Positions 34,901 to 45,515 of a DNA stretch of 64,000 bases are shown piece after piece. The DNA comes from Glandiceps talaboti (lineage: Eukaryota > Hemichordata > Enteropneusta > Spengelidae): positions 4,663,201 to 4,727,200 of the forward strand of contig NC_135552.1 of assembly GCF_964340395.1 (NCBI RefSeq), written 5' to 3'. Under the pieces are notes generated by a model. It had not been told where the DNA came from, ran no database searches, and saw only the letters and a program-made list of their open reading frames with translations. The translations under genes and the position numbers were made by a program. Numbering within the stretch: position 1 is the first letter of the stretch; the number at the start of each line of letters is the position of its first letter.

Positions 34901-37701
34901 GCCAAGGAAAATACAAGTGACCCAAGGGCCCTAGGGAGTCTTGTCGCTACAAGTTGCTAAACGAATAGTGACAACCCTTAGGTCATGAGTATTTTCTAGG
35001 TGAATGAAGAAAATTATTGGGAAATAATATAATTATACCTCAAAAATAATTTAGGAAAAATAATGGTGATTTGTAACGTTTTGACTCATAGTTCAAGCCC
35101 CTCAATCCCAGTGACATAGACACGGGTTGTCATAACGTAGAACGACCAGAGTATATATACATGTAATCCATATTTTCTATTCAATAGACAATAACTTAAA
35201 GTCTTGGCCTGAGCGTGGTATATTATTACATACCTGTATGCAAATGCAAATGAAAATGAAAATGAGGATGAAAGCATTCTGTAATGTAAAAATACTGTAT
35301 ATGGAATCATGTGAAGTTATATTTATCCAAAATGTGTTGTTTTGGATAAACATAAGTAGTACTAACATAACAACCCAATGATGTGCTAGTGCAGAGTAGA
35401 TACATGTACAGTAAAATTGGATCATGCTTGCACAGTGTTTTCTGCTGCACTTTCAATCACTTTACTCTTGAAAGTACATTTACCACCACTGAGAAATTAC
35501 TGCACACACTCATTCAAATACCCTGAATATGCCAAACTAGTAATAGTATTCAAGGGTCATGGGCTTCTCATATAGCACTTTTCCTGTTATGTAACTTACA
35601 TGTAGTTTACAGTTGTTCTGGTATTGTGTACATCATAAATGTACTACTTAACTACTGGTAATGGTATGGACAATCATGGAGACATGGAGGGGGGGGGGGA
35701 GGGGGGGATTCCCCTTGTTACAGTGCCATGGTACAATGTAACATGTATCGACAGCTTGTATACAGTTGTAACCAGTGGACAAAGCAGATACTGTTAACTC
35801 ATGAAACACTGTTTCACAATTGAACATTATTGTTACGTGATGTACCTACACAAAATAGCATGAAAGTGTTTTGAAATGGTTGACTGATCAAAATAAAATT
35901 AAGCTTCTAGTGATTCCCCATGATATAATTTTCACTTTACCTGTTGTACAGCAAGTGTACTGTCCATTTCTTCAAATGACTCATCTTGCCAGTCATAAAA
36001 ATTCTGTGAAATGATCAACAAAAGTCACAATATAGAGATGCTGGTGTGTTGCATCAAATTGAATGTCACTACCAGAAAGAATTCATTGAGTAGTTAAAGT
36101 AATGCTAAATGTACATGTAAGTCACATATTATTATTTTTCATTGTATTAGTGGAAAAATATGCTCTGATTTGCACAACACAATTAGATTATGCATGATGT
36201 GACTCACATGAAATCATCTCAAAATTCACAAGATATTGAAAAAACACAAAACATGTTTTTGACTAGGTTAAATGAAAACCATGAATGATGCCTACTGCAT
36301 TCATTATCTTTGTTGAGGGTGCACCTATTAAAATAGAAATACCAATAATGTTTGTTGTGATTTTGAGGGTTTTTGTCCTTTTTTTCTTTCTGATGTTTAA
36401 AGTGGCCATATGGATGAAAATTTGGTATTTATTTTGGATTTTTATTTGATAAAACAGCTTCACTATGTTTTTCTACTTGAAAAAATAATGTGAAATAACA
36501 TATACCCAGTCCAACTCAATAATGTTTACAACTCAATAAACTGCAAAATATTAAACAATGTATAAAATGTTTGTTATTGTATGTACAATAACAAACATTT
36601 TAAAATTTTTGCATCTCTTTGCAATGTATTGAGTAATGAACATGGATTTGGTATATGTTATTTCACATTATTTTTTCAAGTAGAAAAACATCGTGAAGCT
36701 GTTTTATCAAATAAAAATCCGACTTTAACTGGAAACAAATGCTACAATTTCTGCTGGACAAACTCTAATAAGACGAGATCATTGTGGAAACGTGAGCGAG
36801 ATGTCAACATACACCCGTTTCAAAATGCCAGGTACCTCTGAACATTTCTTTGATCTTGAAGGCTCTGTAATTGATGTCGAAGTTAGGAAATTTCGTGGCA
36901 GGTAAGACATAATTTAGCAGTAAAATCAACCCAACTTTGTGATTCAGATCTGAATCGCTTCTGTCTATTTGCATTAACAATACAAAATTGGTAGCATTTG
37001 CTTTCAGTTAAACATACATACATGTAACATCCACTTATTATAAACTGTAAAACATTCCTTATTACATTAGTAGTACATTAGTAAGGATTGTGACTCAGTC
37101 ATATAATATGTATGGCTCAGAGGTTACAAAAATTCAATGACAGAGTTTGGATATGACATCAATGAAGAACTATTGTTTGGTATTTCATTTGTCATGTTTT
37201 AGAATTTTAATGAGAAAGATGGAAGGTTTAGCAATGCAAATTATATTGTACACATTTAATTTTAAGGTAATCATTTATATTTGACTTGACAGACTGGAAA
37301 TAAGTGAAGAACTGTTTTTCTTGTCTGTGTCTCTACCCAGTCTCTTCCCATGCTTGTAGAAAGACTGACTAAATCCAGAAGTCGGGTAGATTTTATTTTC
37401 CGATGAGGGATAGCATGCATTAGACTATTGCGATTAATATAATTGTTGAAAAGACTACAGACTACGTGTTGTACAGTATTTATGTACAATTTGACATTTG
37501 TTCTGACGAGTCGATTCTGGGAGATAAGAGGCCTCATAACATACACATACAGCTATTTTCACGACTTCACGAGTGTGTATTGTTACTTTATACAAAATAC
37601 TTTCCGAGAAGAGACAATTAACGAAAAAAACTTGCCTTTGCCTTTGTACCGGGCCTGTTTCTTCGAATGGTTGCAACGTTTTGAGATTCAACGACGGCCA
37701 T
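25986..37701 (-). CDS. MOB4: MOB-like protein phocein (MOB family member 4), complete
   Basis: Eight exons on the minus strand, in transcript order: 37636-37701, 35941-36003, 34736-34836, 33454-33496, 32569-32655, 31978-32057, 31509-31620 and 25986-26105. They total 672 bp and give 223 residues plus stop; the family is usually about 225. Motifs match phocein throughout: RRNRPGTKA at the N terminus, [64 protein letters not shown] and [16 protein letters not shown]. The zinc ligands of MOB domains are present as C94/C99 (CQPETC) and H171/H176 (HAYFHH). Phocein is a cytoplasmic adaptor of the STRIPAK phosphatase-kinase complex. Intron 1 uses a GC donor; the other introns are GT-AG. The last intron, 26106-31508, contains a whole TLR gene. 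The start ATG at 37701 faces the HSP70 start 314 bp away. Confidence 0.96.
27207..27212 (-). terminator. Candidate TLR poly(A) signal
   Basis: AATAAA on the minus strand, 71 bp past the TLR stop codon, inside the MOB4 last intron. It would let the nested gene end before MOB4 exon 8. Confidence 0.55.
27283..29850 (-). CDS. Toll-like receptor, single-exon, single cysteine cluster type
   Basis: An intact 855-residue frame. Residues 1-25 are a signal peptide ([18 protein letters not shown] core). About 21-22 leucine-rich repeats follow, with typical LxxLxLSSNxI phrases, closed by one LRRCT cap ([10 protein letters not shown] and two further Cys). A transmembrane helix lies at about 646-668 ([15 protein letters not shown]). 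The TIR domain spans about 702-842: box 1 YDAFIAY, box 2 [16 protein letters not shown], box 3 FW at 835-836. One membrane-proximal cysteine cluster is the vertebrate-like (V-type) TLR layout. Family role: surface or endosomal pattern recognition signalling through TIR adaptors to NF-kB; ligand unknown. In box 2 the usual RDxxPG reads RNFEVG, so the BB-loop Asp and Pro are replaced. The gene lies wholly inside the last MOB4 intron on the same strand. A TATA-like TATTTATAAA on this strand is at 30131-30140. Confidence 0.95.
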   Translation of the reverse strand: MKNMTTMKLFIICTYIVLFPASSALIQSSKPCRFIEQHIILCTLCQLIEIPSSIPTSTEELWLDYNAIDVVRNGSFHGLKSLTFLILSSNDISMIEEDAFSELHNLQFLDLSSNRLSKISPKLFVSLLKLKTLNIASNPLHEIPSEAIGVLGNLQRIDVSDLSYVSAKLCPQFRNLTHLKEIRLADNLLPLSVRQGDFEVLKNHHLDLVDVSGNILTGFDPLVFSNVGSIQNLTIGTIMLSNSSQLEGLLYSVGMVLGLKALELRVEKVTDFPTVLNFQMFENLTSLKLTINDLLELEDFLFSTLSQLRHLQLTICDLESIGDKAFAGLEQLEHLDLSYNELTAVPKSSFHPRWCHSLKYLRLKYNRIRTITPYTFEGLCVLKVLDLEHNELVLSSSSKSLVFYGLPELKVLCLNSNNILQFIFAYLTPLVSLQKLYASNSNIDFLQDLERPLPQNNTLLQFKKLEVLDLSGNEIGSDFQNVNGNIFPNVKDLTLNNVYLWDHVLPQLSHCHGLVRLSLSSNRITQIPRTMFANLTNLQMLDLHSNSLSYLDKDVFADLSSITTLVLNDNKFTNFNVSVVINLHSLYSISLVGNPFTCSCDLVAFKDFMMTSDVYFFAGSTYDCTSLDRVTGQYIIDFNPDCVNHLPMRLSVSLTTVTVVLIIIGYVCHRKQWHLKYAVFIVKGKIRGYDAIDHADPEEHHMIYDAFIAYNNKDQDWVLHNLVPTLERGEPPEFKLCVDYRNFEVGKAVIENIVDSVHSSCKTILVLTPNFVASEWCYFEMQMAQHRLFDDHRDVIIPILLTDIPHSKYSKLLWRILCKRTCYKWTDDPRGQIVFWEKLRKALRKPCKINHAVEV
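30131..30140 (-). promoter_or_regulatory. TATA-like element upstream of TLR
   Basis: TATTTATAAA on the minus strand, about 285 bp before the TLR ATG. It could serve a separate TLR promoter within the MOB4 intron. AT-rich DNA gives such matches by chance. Confidence 0.3.
30382..30411. repeat. Poly-C run
   Basis: About 16 C, then AT, then CCCCCC, in the last MOB4 intron next to the palindromic MITE at 30419. Confidence 0.9.
30419..30740. mobile_element. Palindromic MITE, copy A
   Basis: The two halves are inverted copies: the left reads ATGGATGAGGATTTGGTATT and TTTTATCATGGCTTCGTACT, the right ends AGGAAGCCATGATAAAATTG and CCAAATCCTCATG. The centre holds TTTGTTATTGTACATATAAT with its near complement AATAACAAACATTTTA. 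No protein frame. Related copies lie at 36407-36730 (MOB4 intron 1) and partly at 5612. Confidence 0.8.
31345..31435 (-). pseudogene. Decayed duplicate of MOB4 exon 7
   Basis: On the minus strand this stretch parallels the 3' two-thirds of MOB4 exon 7 (31509-31620), about 160 bp further along the transcript, inside the last intron. It keeps the GTATGTAGATGTATTTA start, GGATATTTTCATGTGCCTAC and a GTAAG donor-like end. Relative to the real exon, about five bases are inserted in the middle (ATTTAAATCTAAGGATAT versus ATTTATAGGATAT), which brings in stops and shifts the frame. Downstream of the shift the peptide is still recognisable ([14 protein letters not shown] versus [14 protein letters not shown]), and the first zinc-ligand His is Cys. 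No acceptor equivalent is clear. Confidence 0.8.
33765..34100. mobile_element. Foldback-containing dispersed repeat, copy 1 (MOB4 intron 3)
   Basis: About 335 bp beginning TTCTTCGTTCAGCCAAGGAA. Its first 130 bp form an imperfect hairpin: GCCAAGGAAAATATGAGTGA on the left faces GGTCACGAGTATTTTCCAGC and TGAATGAAGAA on the right. The rest (ACATAGACACGTGTTGT etc.) is co-linear with 34,882-35,225. Confidence 0.75.
34882..35225. mobile_element. Foldback-containing dispersed repeat, copy 2 (MOB4 intron 2)
   Basis: Same structure and orientation as 33,765-34,100: TTCTTCATTCAGCCAAGGAA, the CAACCCTTAGGTCATGAGTA arm, then ACATAGACACGGGTTGTC and CCTGAGCGTGGTATA. About 80% identical by eye. The two copies sit on either side of MOB4 exon 3, in the introns that flank it. 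Confidence 0.75.
35688..35708 (+). repeat. G-rich run in MOB4 intron 2
   Basis: GGAGG followed by two G runs separated by one A. On the coding strand of MOB4 it is C-rich. Confidence 0.85.
36407..36730. mobile_element. Palindromic MITE, copy B (MOB4 intron 1)
   Basis: Left arm TTGATAAAACAGCTTCACTA and TTTTTCTACTTGAAAAAATA, right arm TATTTTTTCAAGTAGAAAAA-like and GTGAAGCTGTTTTATCAAAT. The centre (36,565-36,600) is a near-perfect palindrome, TGTTTGTTATTGTATGTACA then ATAACAAACA. Same family as copy A at 30419. An open plus-strand frame from 36581 reads through the right arm and is not considered coding. Confidence 0.8.
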
Positions 37702-38015
37702 TTTGTTTAGCTTTCTCTTCCCGAAGGCCGCCACCAAACAATATTACGAGAAGAAGTCTCGCGATATATTGCGAGAGCTCTCGAAAGTTCGAGATGTAAA
37801 CAAACTTACAACTTCCGGGTTCATGAACTCAATGTAAACAAAAGGGAATGTACGAGAAACGTGCGAATCTGGACGAATCGAGAACATTCACTATGGCCTT
37901 AAATATGACCAGTTCGTGTATGATCGTCAGAATTCAAATAAATCGAAACAAGAAGATTCGATACAAGAAGACACAGAAGACTAACTCCAGTGTAACGTAA
38001 TATACAACTCACAAA
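37702..38015. promoter_or_regulatory. Bidirectional MOB4/HSP70 promoter with heat-shock-element-like motifs
   Basis: The 314 bp between the two start codons are richer in CpG than their surroundings. Four inverted GAA/TTC pairs fit the nGAAnnTTCn heat-shock-factor pattern: GAAAGTTC at 37783-37790 (with partial units on both sides, CTCTCGAAAGTTCGAGAT), TTCATGAA at 37820-37827, GAATGTACGAGAA at 37846-37858 (one mismatch in the middle unit), and GAACATTC at 37882-37889. A TATA-like TTAAATA follows at about 37900, 115 bp before the HSP70 ATG and correctly ordered for that gene. No TATA is obvious on the MOB4 side. Binding is inferred, not shown. Confidence 0.7.
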
Positions 38016-39923
38016 ATGACAAGTAAAGCCATCGGTATCGACTTGGGTACAACCTATTCCTGTGTGGGCGTTTTCCAGCATGGAAAAGTTGAAATCATCG
38101 CCAACGACCAAGGCAACAGAACGACACCAAGCTATGTTGCCTTCAACGACACCGAACGACTGATCGGCGATGCAGCCAAGGGACAGGTAGCTATGAATCC
38201 CAAGAATACCATCTTTGATGCCAAGCGTCTGATCGGACGTCGATTTGATGACAGCTCTGTCCAGTCTGACAAGAAGCTATGGCCATTTACTGTTGTCAAC
38301 GCTGGCGGTAAACCAAAAGTGAAGGCAGAGTTCAAAGGAGAAGAAAAGATTTTCACTCCTGAAGAAATAAGCTCGATGGTATTGACCAAAATGAAGGAGA
38401 CTGCTGAAGCCTACCTCGGACAAGATGTGAAAAATGTAGTCATCACTGTACCTGCATATTTCAATGATTCACAACGACAAGCTACCAAAGATGCCGGTGT
38501 GATTGCGGGCCTTAATGTCATGCGAATCATCAATGAACCAACGGCAGCTGCATTGGCTTATGGACTTGATAAGAAACTTATAGGAGAGAAAAACGTTCTC
38601 ATCTTTGACTTAGGTGGTGGCACGTTTGACGTAAGTGTCCTAACCATCGAAGACGGCCTCTTTGAAGTCAAATCAACGGCTGGAGACACTCATCTTGGTG
38701 GCGAAGATTTCGACAACAGACTGGTAAATCACTTATCACAAGAATTCAAAAGAAAATGCAAGAAAGATATCAATGGGAATGCACGAGCTCTTCGTAGATT
38801 ACGGACAGCAGCTGAGAGGGCAAAGAGAACTCTGTCCAGCGGTGCTCAAGCAGCTATTGAAGTAGACTCTTTGCATGAAGGAGTCGATTTCTATACCAGT
38901 GTTACCAAAGCAAGATTTGAAGAACTTTGCGGTGACTTGTTCCGCAAGACAATGGAACCAGTTGAGAAAGCTCTACGTGATGCCAAACTTGGCAAGTCTG
39001 AAATCGATGAAGTGGTTCTCGTTGGTGGTTCTACTCGCATCCCTAAGATTCAAAGTTTACTTAAAGAATTCTTCAATGGCAAAGAATTAAACAAGTCAAT
39101 TAACCCAGATGAGGCCGTTGCATATGGTGCCGCAGTCCAAGCTGCTATCCTAGCTGGTGATAAGAGCGAAGAAGTCAAAGATGTCCTGTTGGTGGATGTT
39201 GCTCCGTTGTCGCTTGGAATCGAAACTGCTGGCGGTGTAATGACAAATCTGGTTGATAGAAACACTCGTATTCCAGCGAAGACATCCAAAACTTTCACGA
39301 CGTACTCAGACAACCAGCCAGCTGTCACCATCCAAGTATATGAAGGTGAACGTGCAATGACCAAAGACAACAACAGACTGGGAGTGTTTGACTTAACTGG
39401 TATTGCACCAGCACCTCGTGGTGTACCCAAGATCGAAGTTGCCTTTGATATTGATGCCAATGGTATCCTGAATGTGAGTGCCAAAGATGAGAGTTCTGGA
39501 AAAAGTAATAAAATCACAATTACCAACGATAAAGGAAGGTTGAGCAAGGAAGACATAGAGAGAATGGTCAATGATGCTGAAAAGTTCAAAGCTGAAGATG
39601 ACGAACACCGAGAAAGGATTGCAGCCAGAAATGCCCTTGAAAGTTATGCCTTCAGTGTGAAATCTGCAGTGAATGATTCAACTGTAGAAAATAAACTTTC
39701 ACAATCTGATAAAGAGGCTGTCTTAAACAAAGCCAATGAAACAATCAGTTGGTTAGATAACAACTCATTAGCTAGCAAAGAAGAGTTTGCCTACCAACAA
39801 GAAGAGTTACAGAAAGTTTGTTCACCTATCATGACAAAGTTACATGGTGGTCACAACAATGGTGCTGACAGTCAGTCTAGTGGTAGTACAGGTAGTGGTC
39901 CAACTGTTGAAGAAGTTGACTAA
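38016..39923 (+). CDS. HSP70: Cytosolic heat shock protein 70, intronless
   Basis: A 635-residue ATP-dependent chaperone, close to the usual 640. All three family signatures are present: IDLGTTYS (8-15), [14 protein letters not shown] (196-209) and [14 protein letters not shown] (about 336-349). The nucleotide-binding domain covers about 1-385, the substrate-binding domain about 395-510, then the helical lid and a short Gly/Ser/Asn-rich tail. It ends PTVEEVD; the EEVD tail binds TPR co-chaperones and marks the cytosolic/nuclear form. No signal peptide or KDEL. The lack of introns, together with heat-shock-element-like motifs just upstream, is the usual arrangement of stress-inducible HSP70 genes. 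The frame is intact, with no missing key residue. The ATG follows AACTCACAAA. It is head-to-head with MOB4. Confidence 0.98.
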   Translation: MTSKAIGIDLGTTYSCVGVFQHGKVEIIANDQGNRTTPSYVAFNDTERLIGDAAKGQVAMNPKNTIFDAKRLIGRRFDDSSVQSDKKLWPFTVVNAGGKPKVKAEFKGEEKIFTPEEISSMVLTKMKETAEAYLGQDVKNVVITVPAYFNDSQRQATKDAGVIAGLNVMRIINEPTAAALAYGLDKKLIGEKNVLIFDLGGGTFDVSVLTIEDGLFEVKSTAGDTHLGGEDFDNRLVNHLSQEFKRKCKKDINGNARALRRLRTAAERAKRTLSSGAQAAIEVDSLHEGVDFYTSVTKARFEELCGDLFRKTMEPVEKALRDAKLGKSEIDEVVLVGGSTRIPKIQSLLKEFFNGKELNKSINPDEAVAYGAAVQAAILAGDKSEEVKDVLLVDVAPLSLGIETAGGVMTNLVDRNTRIPAKTSKTFTTYSDNQPAVTIQVYEGERAMTKDNNRLGVFDLTGIAPAPRGVPKIEVAFDIDANGILNVSAKDESSGKSNKITITNDKGRLSKEDIERMVNDAEKFKAEDDEHRERIAARNALESYAFSVKSAVNDSTVENKLSQSDKEAVLNKANETISWLDNNSLASKEEFAYQQEELQKVCSPIMTKLHGGHNNGADSQSSGSTGSGPTVEEVD

Positions 39924-40370
39924 TTTGACTGCATGTTCGAACAAAATGGAATTTATTTTCAAGCCATGCCATGTTACTTTTAGAGCAGTTTGAGTTTTTG
40001 TACATCTAAACATTTGTAGTGGTAGATTTTATAGAGCAAAGTCAGTCGATTTGAGATTGAAGGACATTTATGACGACCGGAGAATGACTGGTATTTACAA
40101 TTAAGTTAAAAGTTACATAGACATTTACCTAAGTCATGTTGTATTCACACGTACGACTTAACAATTTGTCACCCTGTACCAGTTTGACTGTTGAGCAATT
40201 TACCAAAGTTTTGTATTTATGACCATGATTTATGATTGTACACGTTTGACCATTGATAAGGAATTTGAATGTTTTTATTACTTTTTCAGGCTGTATTTGA
40301 ATATTTTATTTTGCTTTTGTATAATGTTTGCATTTGCAACTTGTCAGTTTTCTGGTGTGTATTGCAATAT

Positions 40371-40376
40371 AATAAA
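40371..40376 (+). terminator. Candidate HSP70 poly(A) signal
   Basis: AATAAA about 450 bp past the HSP70 stop codon, the first canonical hexamer I saw on this strand downstream of the gene. A 3' UTR of this size would be normal. Confidence 0.5.
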
Positions 40377-41034
40377 TGTACACTTTGATATTGAAACGAA
40401 TATGAAATGTTTGTGTTGTGTTGATGTAATCTCTTTCTCATATATATCCTTCCAATGGTAGACTTAGACTGGCAAAGTCGGGTTGTACTTTTACCCAAAT
40501 CCACATCGTTTATCAATCATGTGAGATTCAACTTTTTTTTAAAAGTCCCATAAACTTAAGATAAAAATATGATAAAACCAACTTTGCCAGTCAAGGTAGA
40601 ATAACCTTGCATGTATAAACAAAACGTATCATTATATTTTTTGTCGCTAAGTCAGAGGTGATAACTGTATATATACAAGTCATTACAATCACACTCACAA
40701 TGTAAGATGCTGAGTGTCATGCCACTCCTATCAGCCACCACCTGCACTGGAATGGGGGTTTGGTCGATGCAAGAGGGCGCCCCATGCACCACGGCGTACG
40801 TCACAGACAAGTTGACATAGACTTGTGTACAGTAGAAATACATGCAGATATGTTCTTGACAAAAAATTGTCTTTTGTATGTTGGATGAACAGGGGTAATG
40901 AATGTTGAGTGGAGAGCTGTGATATTATTACTTGAATGAAAACAGCGTTTAAGTAGACCCACCTTAGTTGATTTTGCTTAAAACGTTAACTGCATCAGTG
41001 TGGAATCCTAGTAAAAAGTCGTTATGCAAAGTTA
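40377..41034. other. Intergenic DNA after HSP70
   Basis: No supported gene. A CpG-bearing minus-strand open frame (40652-40843) reads in part TYAVVHGAPSCIDQTPIPVQ; it looks somewhat protein-like but matches no family I recognise and has no clear splice sites. Confidence 0.4.
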
Positions 41035-41693
41035 GGGAACCTTCAGTATTTACAGGAGGTGGAGGAATGGGGGGGGGGGTCACATTTTACAAACCTGTTC
41101 TTGGGAGAGGGTCATATTTTGCATTACAATGTTTGGGGGAGGGTCAATTTTACAATCTGTAGATCTGTGACCAAATTGAAGATTCAATTATTGTCATTTG
41201 TTTTGTGTGTTTTGAGATGTAAAAGTGACATGAGCACTCAACATTTATTTTTACAAGTACTTTACATGCCAAAATACAAAAGAAAAAAAAACTATTGTAA
41301 GAAAATTGTTTAATAAAACGATACATTTAATTTTGTTGAGTGTACCATCTCACCTTATCACTCACACTGTCCGTGAATGTTGTTGTTAAAATATGATGGT
41401 GATGGTAGCAGTGATGATGAAATGTAACTAGCCAGTCTTTTACTGTTTGTCACTTTATATGTACAAATATTGCTTTCTACAGAGTCAACATCGTTTAATC
41501 TGTATGTATACATATAACGGAAATATATTGACTAACGTTCAGTATATGTAATTATCATGGGGAGGGTCATGTTTTACAAAATGGGATAAATGGGGAGGGT
41601 CACTTTTACAAATGGAGAATGGGGGGGGGGTCATGTTTTACTTAACAGACCATGTGTGATTTCCTCCGCCCCCTGTAAATACTGAAGGCTCCC
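41035..41693. mobile_element. TIR element with TTA target-site duplication (PIF/Harbinger-like, non-autonomous)
   Basis: The left end GGGAACCTTCAGTATTTACA followed by GGAGGTGGAGGAA is the inverted copy of the right end TTCCTCCGCCCCCTGTAAAT followed by ACTGAAGGCTCCC, with 3 mismatches in about 33 bp. The element is 659 bp and is flanked on both sides by TTA (41032-41034 and 41694-41696). A 3-bp TTA duplication is typical of the PIF/Harbinger superfamily. The interior has G-run phrases such as GGGAGGGTCATGTTTTACAA repeated four or five times and no transposase frame. Confidence 0.85.
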
Positions 41694-42739
41694 TTACTCT
41701 TTCCAATTGCCAAGTGGTGAATACAATTATGAACGTTTTTATGAACTAAATAATAATGCTGGGATCTCTGTTGTGTTCTATTTATGATTGGTTGGACAAT
41801 ATAATCTTTGTCGAGGTAAACTGAGTCTATCATACACGTCATATGTCAACAATCAACTTTCGAGTCGGGGGAGGGGGTTCAATGTAAAGAAGTTAGAAGG
41901 GGTGTGGCAGCCATCCAGTGTAGTATGCTTTTTCGAGCGTTTATGTAAGATTAAGGTGTAGGTATGAGGAGGCTGGTCTCACCATGTATACAGTGGACGG
42001 GCAACAATTTCACTGTCCATAGTGTGATATGGTGTAATATATCACGAGTCTTTGTCTAATCGAAAATAATCTATCTAATGAACACACTCCTACCAAACCA
42101 GGGGAAGATCCCCTTCCCATGCTGGTTAGCGCAATCGTTTATTTAATGTTAAGTCGAGAATCACAGTACATGTCTACGGAAGCTTAATGAGGACACAGGG
42201 TGTGACTGTTAACTTACTTGACAAATATGTAGAACAATAATTTACCATTGTGTAGACGGATTTATGATATTGTCTACTCTAATGCTTTTATATGACATTT
42301 CAACCATTGACACACCCCACACAGAGTAAAAGTCTTAGCATTATTTTGTTATATTTTGGCATGATCCCACCACTGCCACCATTGTAAAGTACTGCAATAA
42401 TCCCATCAATTCGGACAGATTTTAATAATTACGATTTGTTTGTGGTCGAATAACTTGATGTATGAAAATTAATTTGCAACTTTACTAGTCGAATTGCAAG
42501 ACGTAAGTGAGTGAGTCAGTATTCTTCTTAGTGAAACAATTATAAGTTAATTCTTCATTTTTATTTAGGATTCGCCCCCATCGATGAATATATTGGTGGT
42601 CGAAATAAAAGAAAGGAAACATATACAATGTAAATACATTGATTTTGATGTGGTCGGAATACAAAGTCTATCTCATGACAGTATTGAGGGGAAACATAGT
42701 GGCAAGATATTGTGGATAATGTGTTGGAGTCACGTGGAG

Positions 42740-42905
42740 ATGTTGACCTCAGTCTTGAGGTTGTCAGGTGTGTGCTCAACTAGTCTTTTGGGGGTTCTGG
42801 CCTTCAGCCCAGCTGTAACAGAAAAAATCTCTGTCTTTAGATAGTGGGATTCAAACCCAGGACCTCCTGGCTACTAATCTTGAGCTCTAATAACTAACTG
42901 GGAGA
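42740..42905 (-). mobile_element. tRNA-like SINE head (minus strand)
   Basis: On the minus strand, TAGAGCTCAAGATTAGTAGC (A-box-like) is followed by CCAGGAGGTCCTGGGTTTGA and ATCCC. The B-box GGGTTTGAATCCC is at 42846-42858. The non-tRNA body continues through CTGGGCTGAAGGCCAGAACC. This is a tRNA-derived repeat; too degenerate in the acceptor stem to be a working tRNA. Confidence 0.6.
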
Positions 42906-42934
42906 CGTTAAAATGTATTTTCATTGAAAGATTG

Positions 42935-43067
42935 GAAAAGGGGGCGAATCATATTTTAGAGAAGGAAATTGAGCTGAGAGAGGGTCATTTTTTAGCACAA
43001 TTGACTAGGGGGAGGTCACATCTTATGCCACAGACAGGGCTTGTAATTACTGATCATGAAGGCTCCC
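42935..43067. mobile_element. Partial copy of the 41035 TIR element
   Basis: Interior G-rich phrases (GAGAGGGTCATTTTTTAGC, GGGGGAGGTCACATCTTATG) and the right terminus CTTGTAATTACTGATCATGA then AGGCTCCC resemble the right end of the 41035-41693 element. It is followed by TAA. The left terminus is missing. Confidence 0.6.
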
Positions 43068-44278
<1,211 letters not shown>

Positions 44279-44340
44279 GTATGATAGCTCTCCAAGGTGA
44301 TTGAGCACTCTACTTGGCGAAAGAAGAATGAAATTATATG

Positions 44341-44341
<1 letters not shown>

Positions 44342-44428
<87 letters not shown>
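44342..44428. repeat. (AT)n microsatellite, about 87 bp
   Basis: Second AT run, 63 bp right of the inverted repeat. Confidence 0.97.
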
Positions 44429-44430
<2 letters not shown>

Positions 44431-44504
44431 AACACAATTTAAAACTGACTGGTTTCAACAAAACTCAACTGAAAGGGTTAGAACACAAAAATCTGATACA
44501 CATA

Positions 44505-44505
<1 letters not shown>

Positions 44506-44547
<42 letters not shown>
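44506..44547. repeat. (TTG)n microsatellite
   Basis: 14 trinucleotide units. Poly-Cys and poly-Asn frames through it are artefacts. Confidence 0.97.
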
Positions 44548-45474
44548 AAAAAACAAATTTTCAATTCTTTTTCTTAAGAAAATAAAGTAAAACAGCGGAA
44601 AATAAGATATGGTTGATTGCTGTATAAAGCTTGTTGGTTTAAATTCTAGTTTGAATCCTTTCAACTCAACTCACATTGCATAACTACCAAATAAAAAGAC
44701 TAACTATGGACTAACTGATCATTGATAGATCCAATGTAGTAATAACATACAATGTATATATGAATAAAATGCAAACTGGACGGTTTCAACAAAACTCAAC
44801 TCAATAGGATACAACATAAAAAACAATCTAATGCACACATCGTTATTCATATTGCAGTAAAACACCAAGCTTTCAATTCTTTATATTAATTAGAAAATGA
44901 CAATTTGAAAAGTAAAACAAAGAAAAGGTTTGTTTATAAATTTTGTTGGTTCATATTCTAAAATGAATCCTTACTACATGTAATATAGACTCATATTGCA
45001 AAAAAAAAACTTGATTAAAGACTAACTGACTAACTAATAACTAACTAACTATGGACTAACTGATTATTCACTGAGCAGTTACTGCATTACTTAAATGATG
45101 CACTGACTTCTGATTTACTTGTTATAACCCATTAACTAGATACACTCTGACTATGAATGACAAATTACTCTTTGGCTAATGGCTCATTAATTAACTGACT
45201 GACAAAATATTTAAAGACAGGTTTACAAAATACTGATTGTCTCAGTCGGTGAATGAATGAATGAGTGGGTATGTGAGTGAGTGAGTGAGTGAGTGAGTGA
45301 GTGGGTGAGTGAGTGAGTGAGTGAATAACTGACTGGCTGGCTGTCTGACTGACTAACAATGACTGACTCATTGACTGCCTGCTGACTGACTCATTAACTG
45401 ACTGGCTCTCTGTTTGACTGCTGGCTGACTGACGTCTGATTGACTGACTGACTGACTAACAATGAATGACTCAA

Positions 45475-45515
<41 letters not shown>

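Noticed and set aside
36790-36905. Plus-strand frame beginning ATGTCAACATACACCCGTTT and ending at a GGCAG/GTAAG donor, as a first exon
   Set aside because: The peptide ([14 protein letters not shown]...) matched no family, lies inside MOB4 intron 1, and no following plus-strand exon was found before HSP70.
39050-39608. Minus-strand frames opposite HSP70
   Set aside because: Shadow frames of a highly conserved coding sequence.
40652-40843. 63-residue minus-strand frame with a protein-like look
   Set aside because: No recognisable family, no supporting splice sites, and no partner exons.
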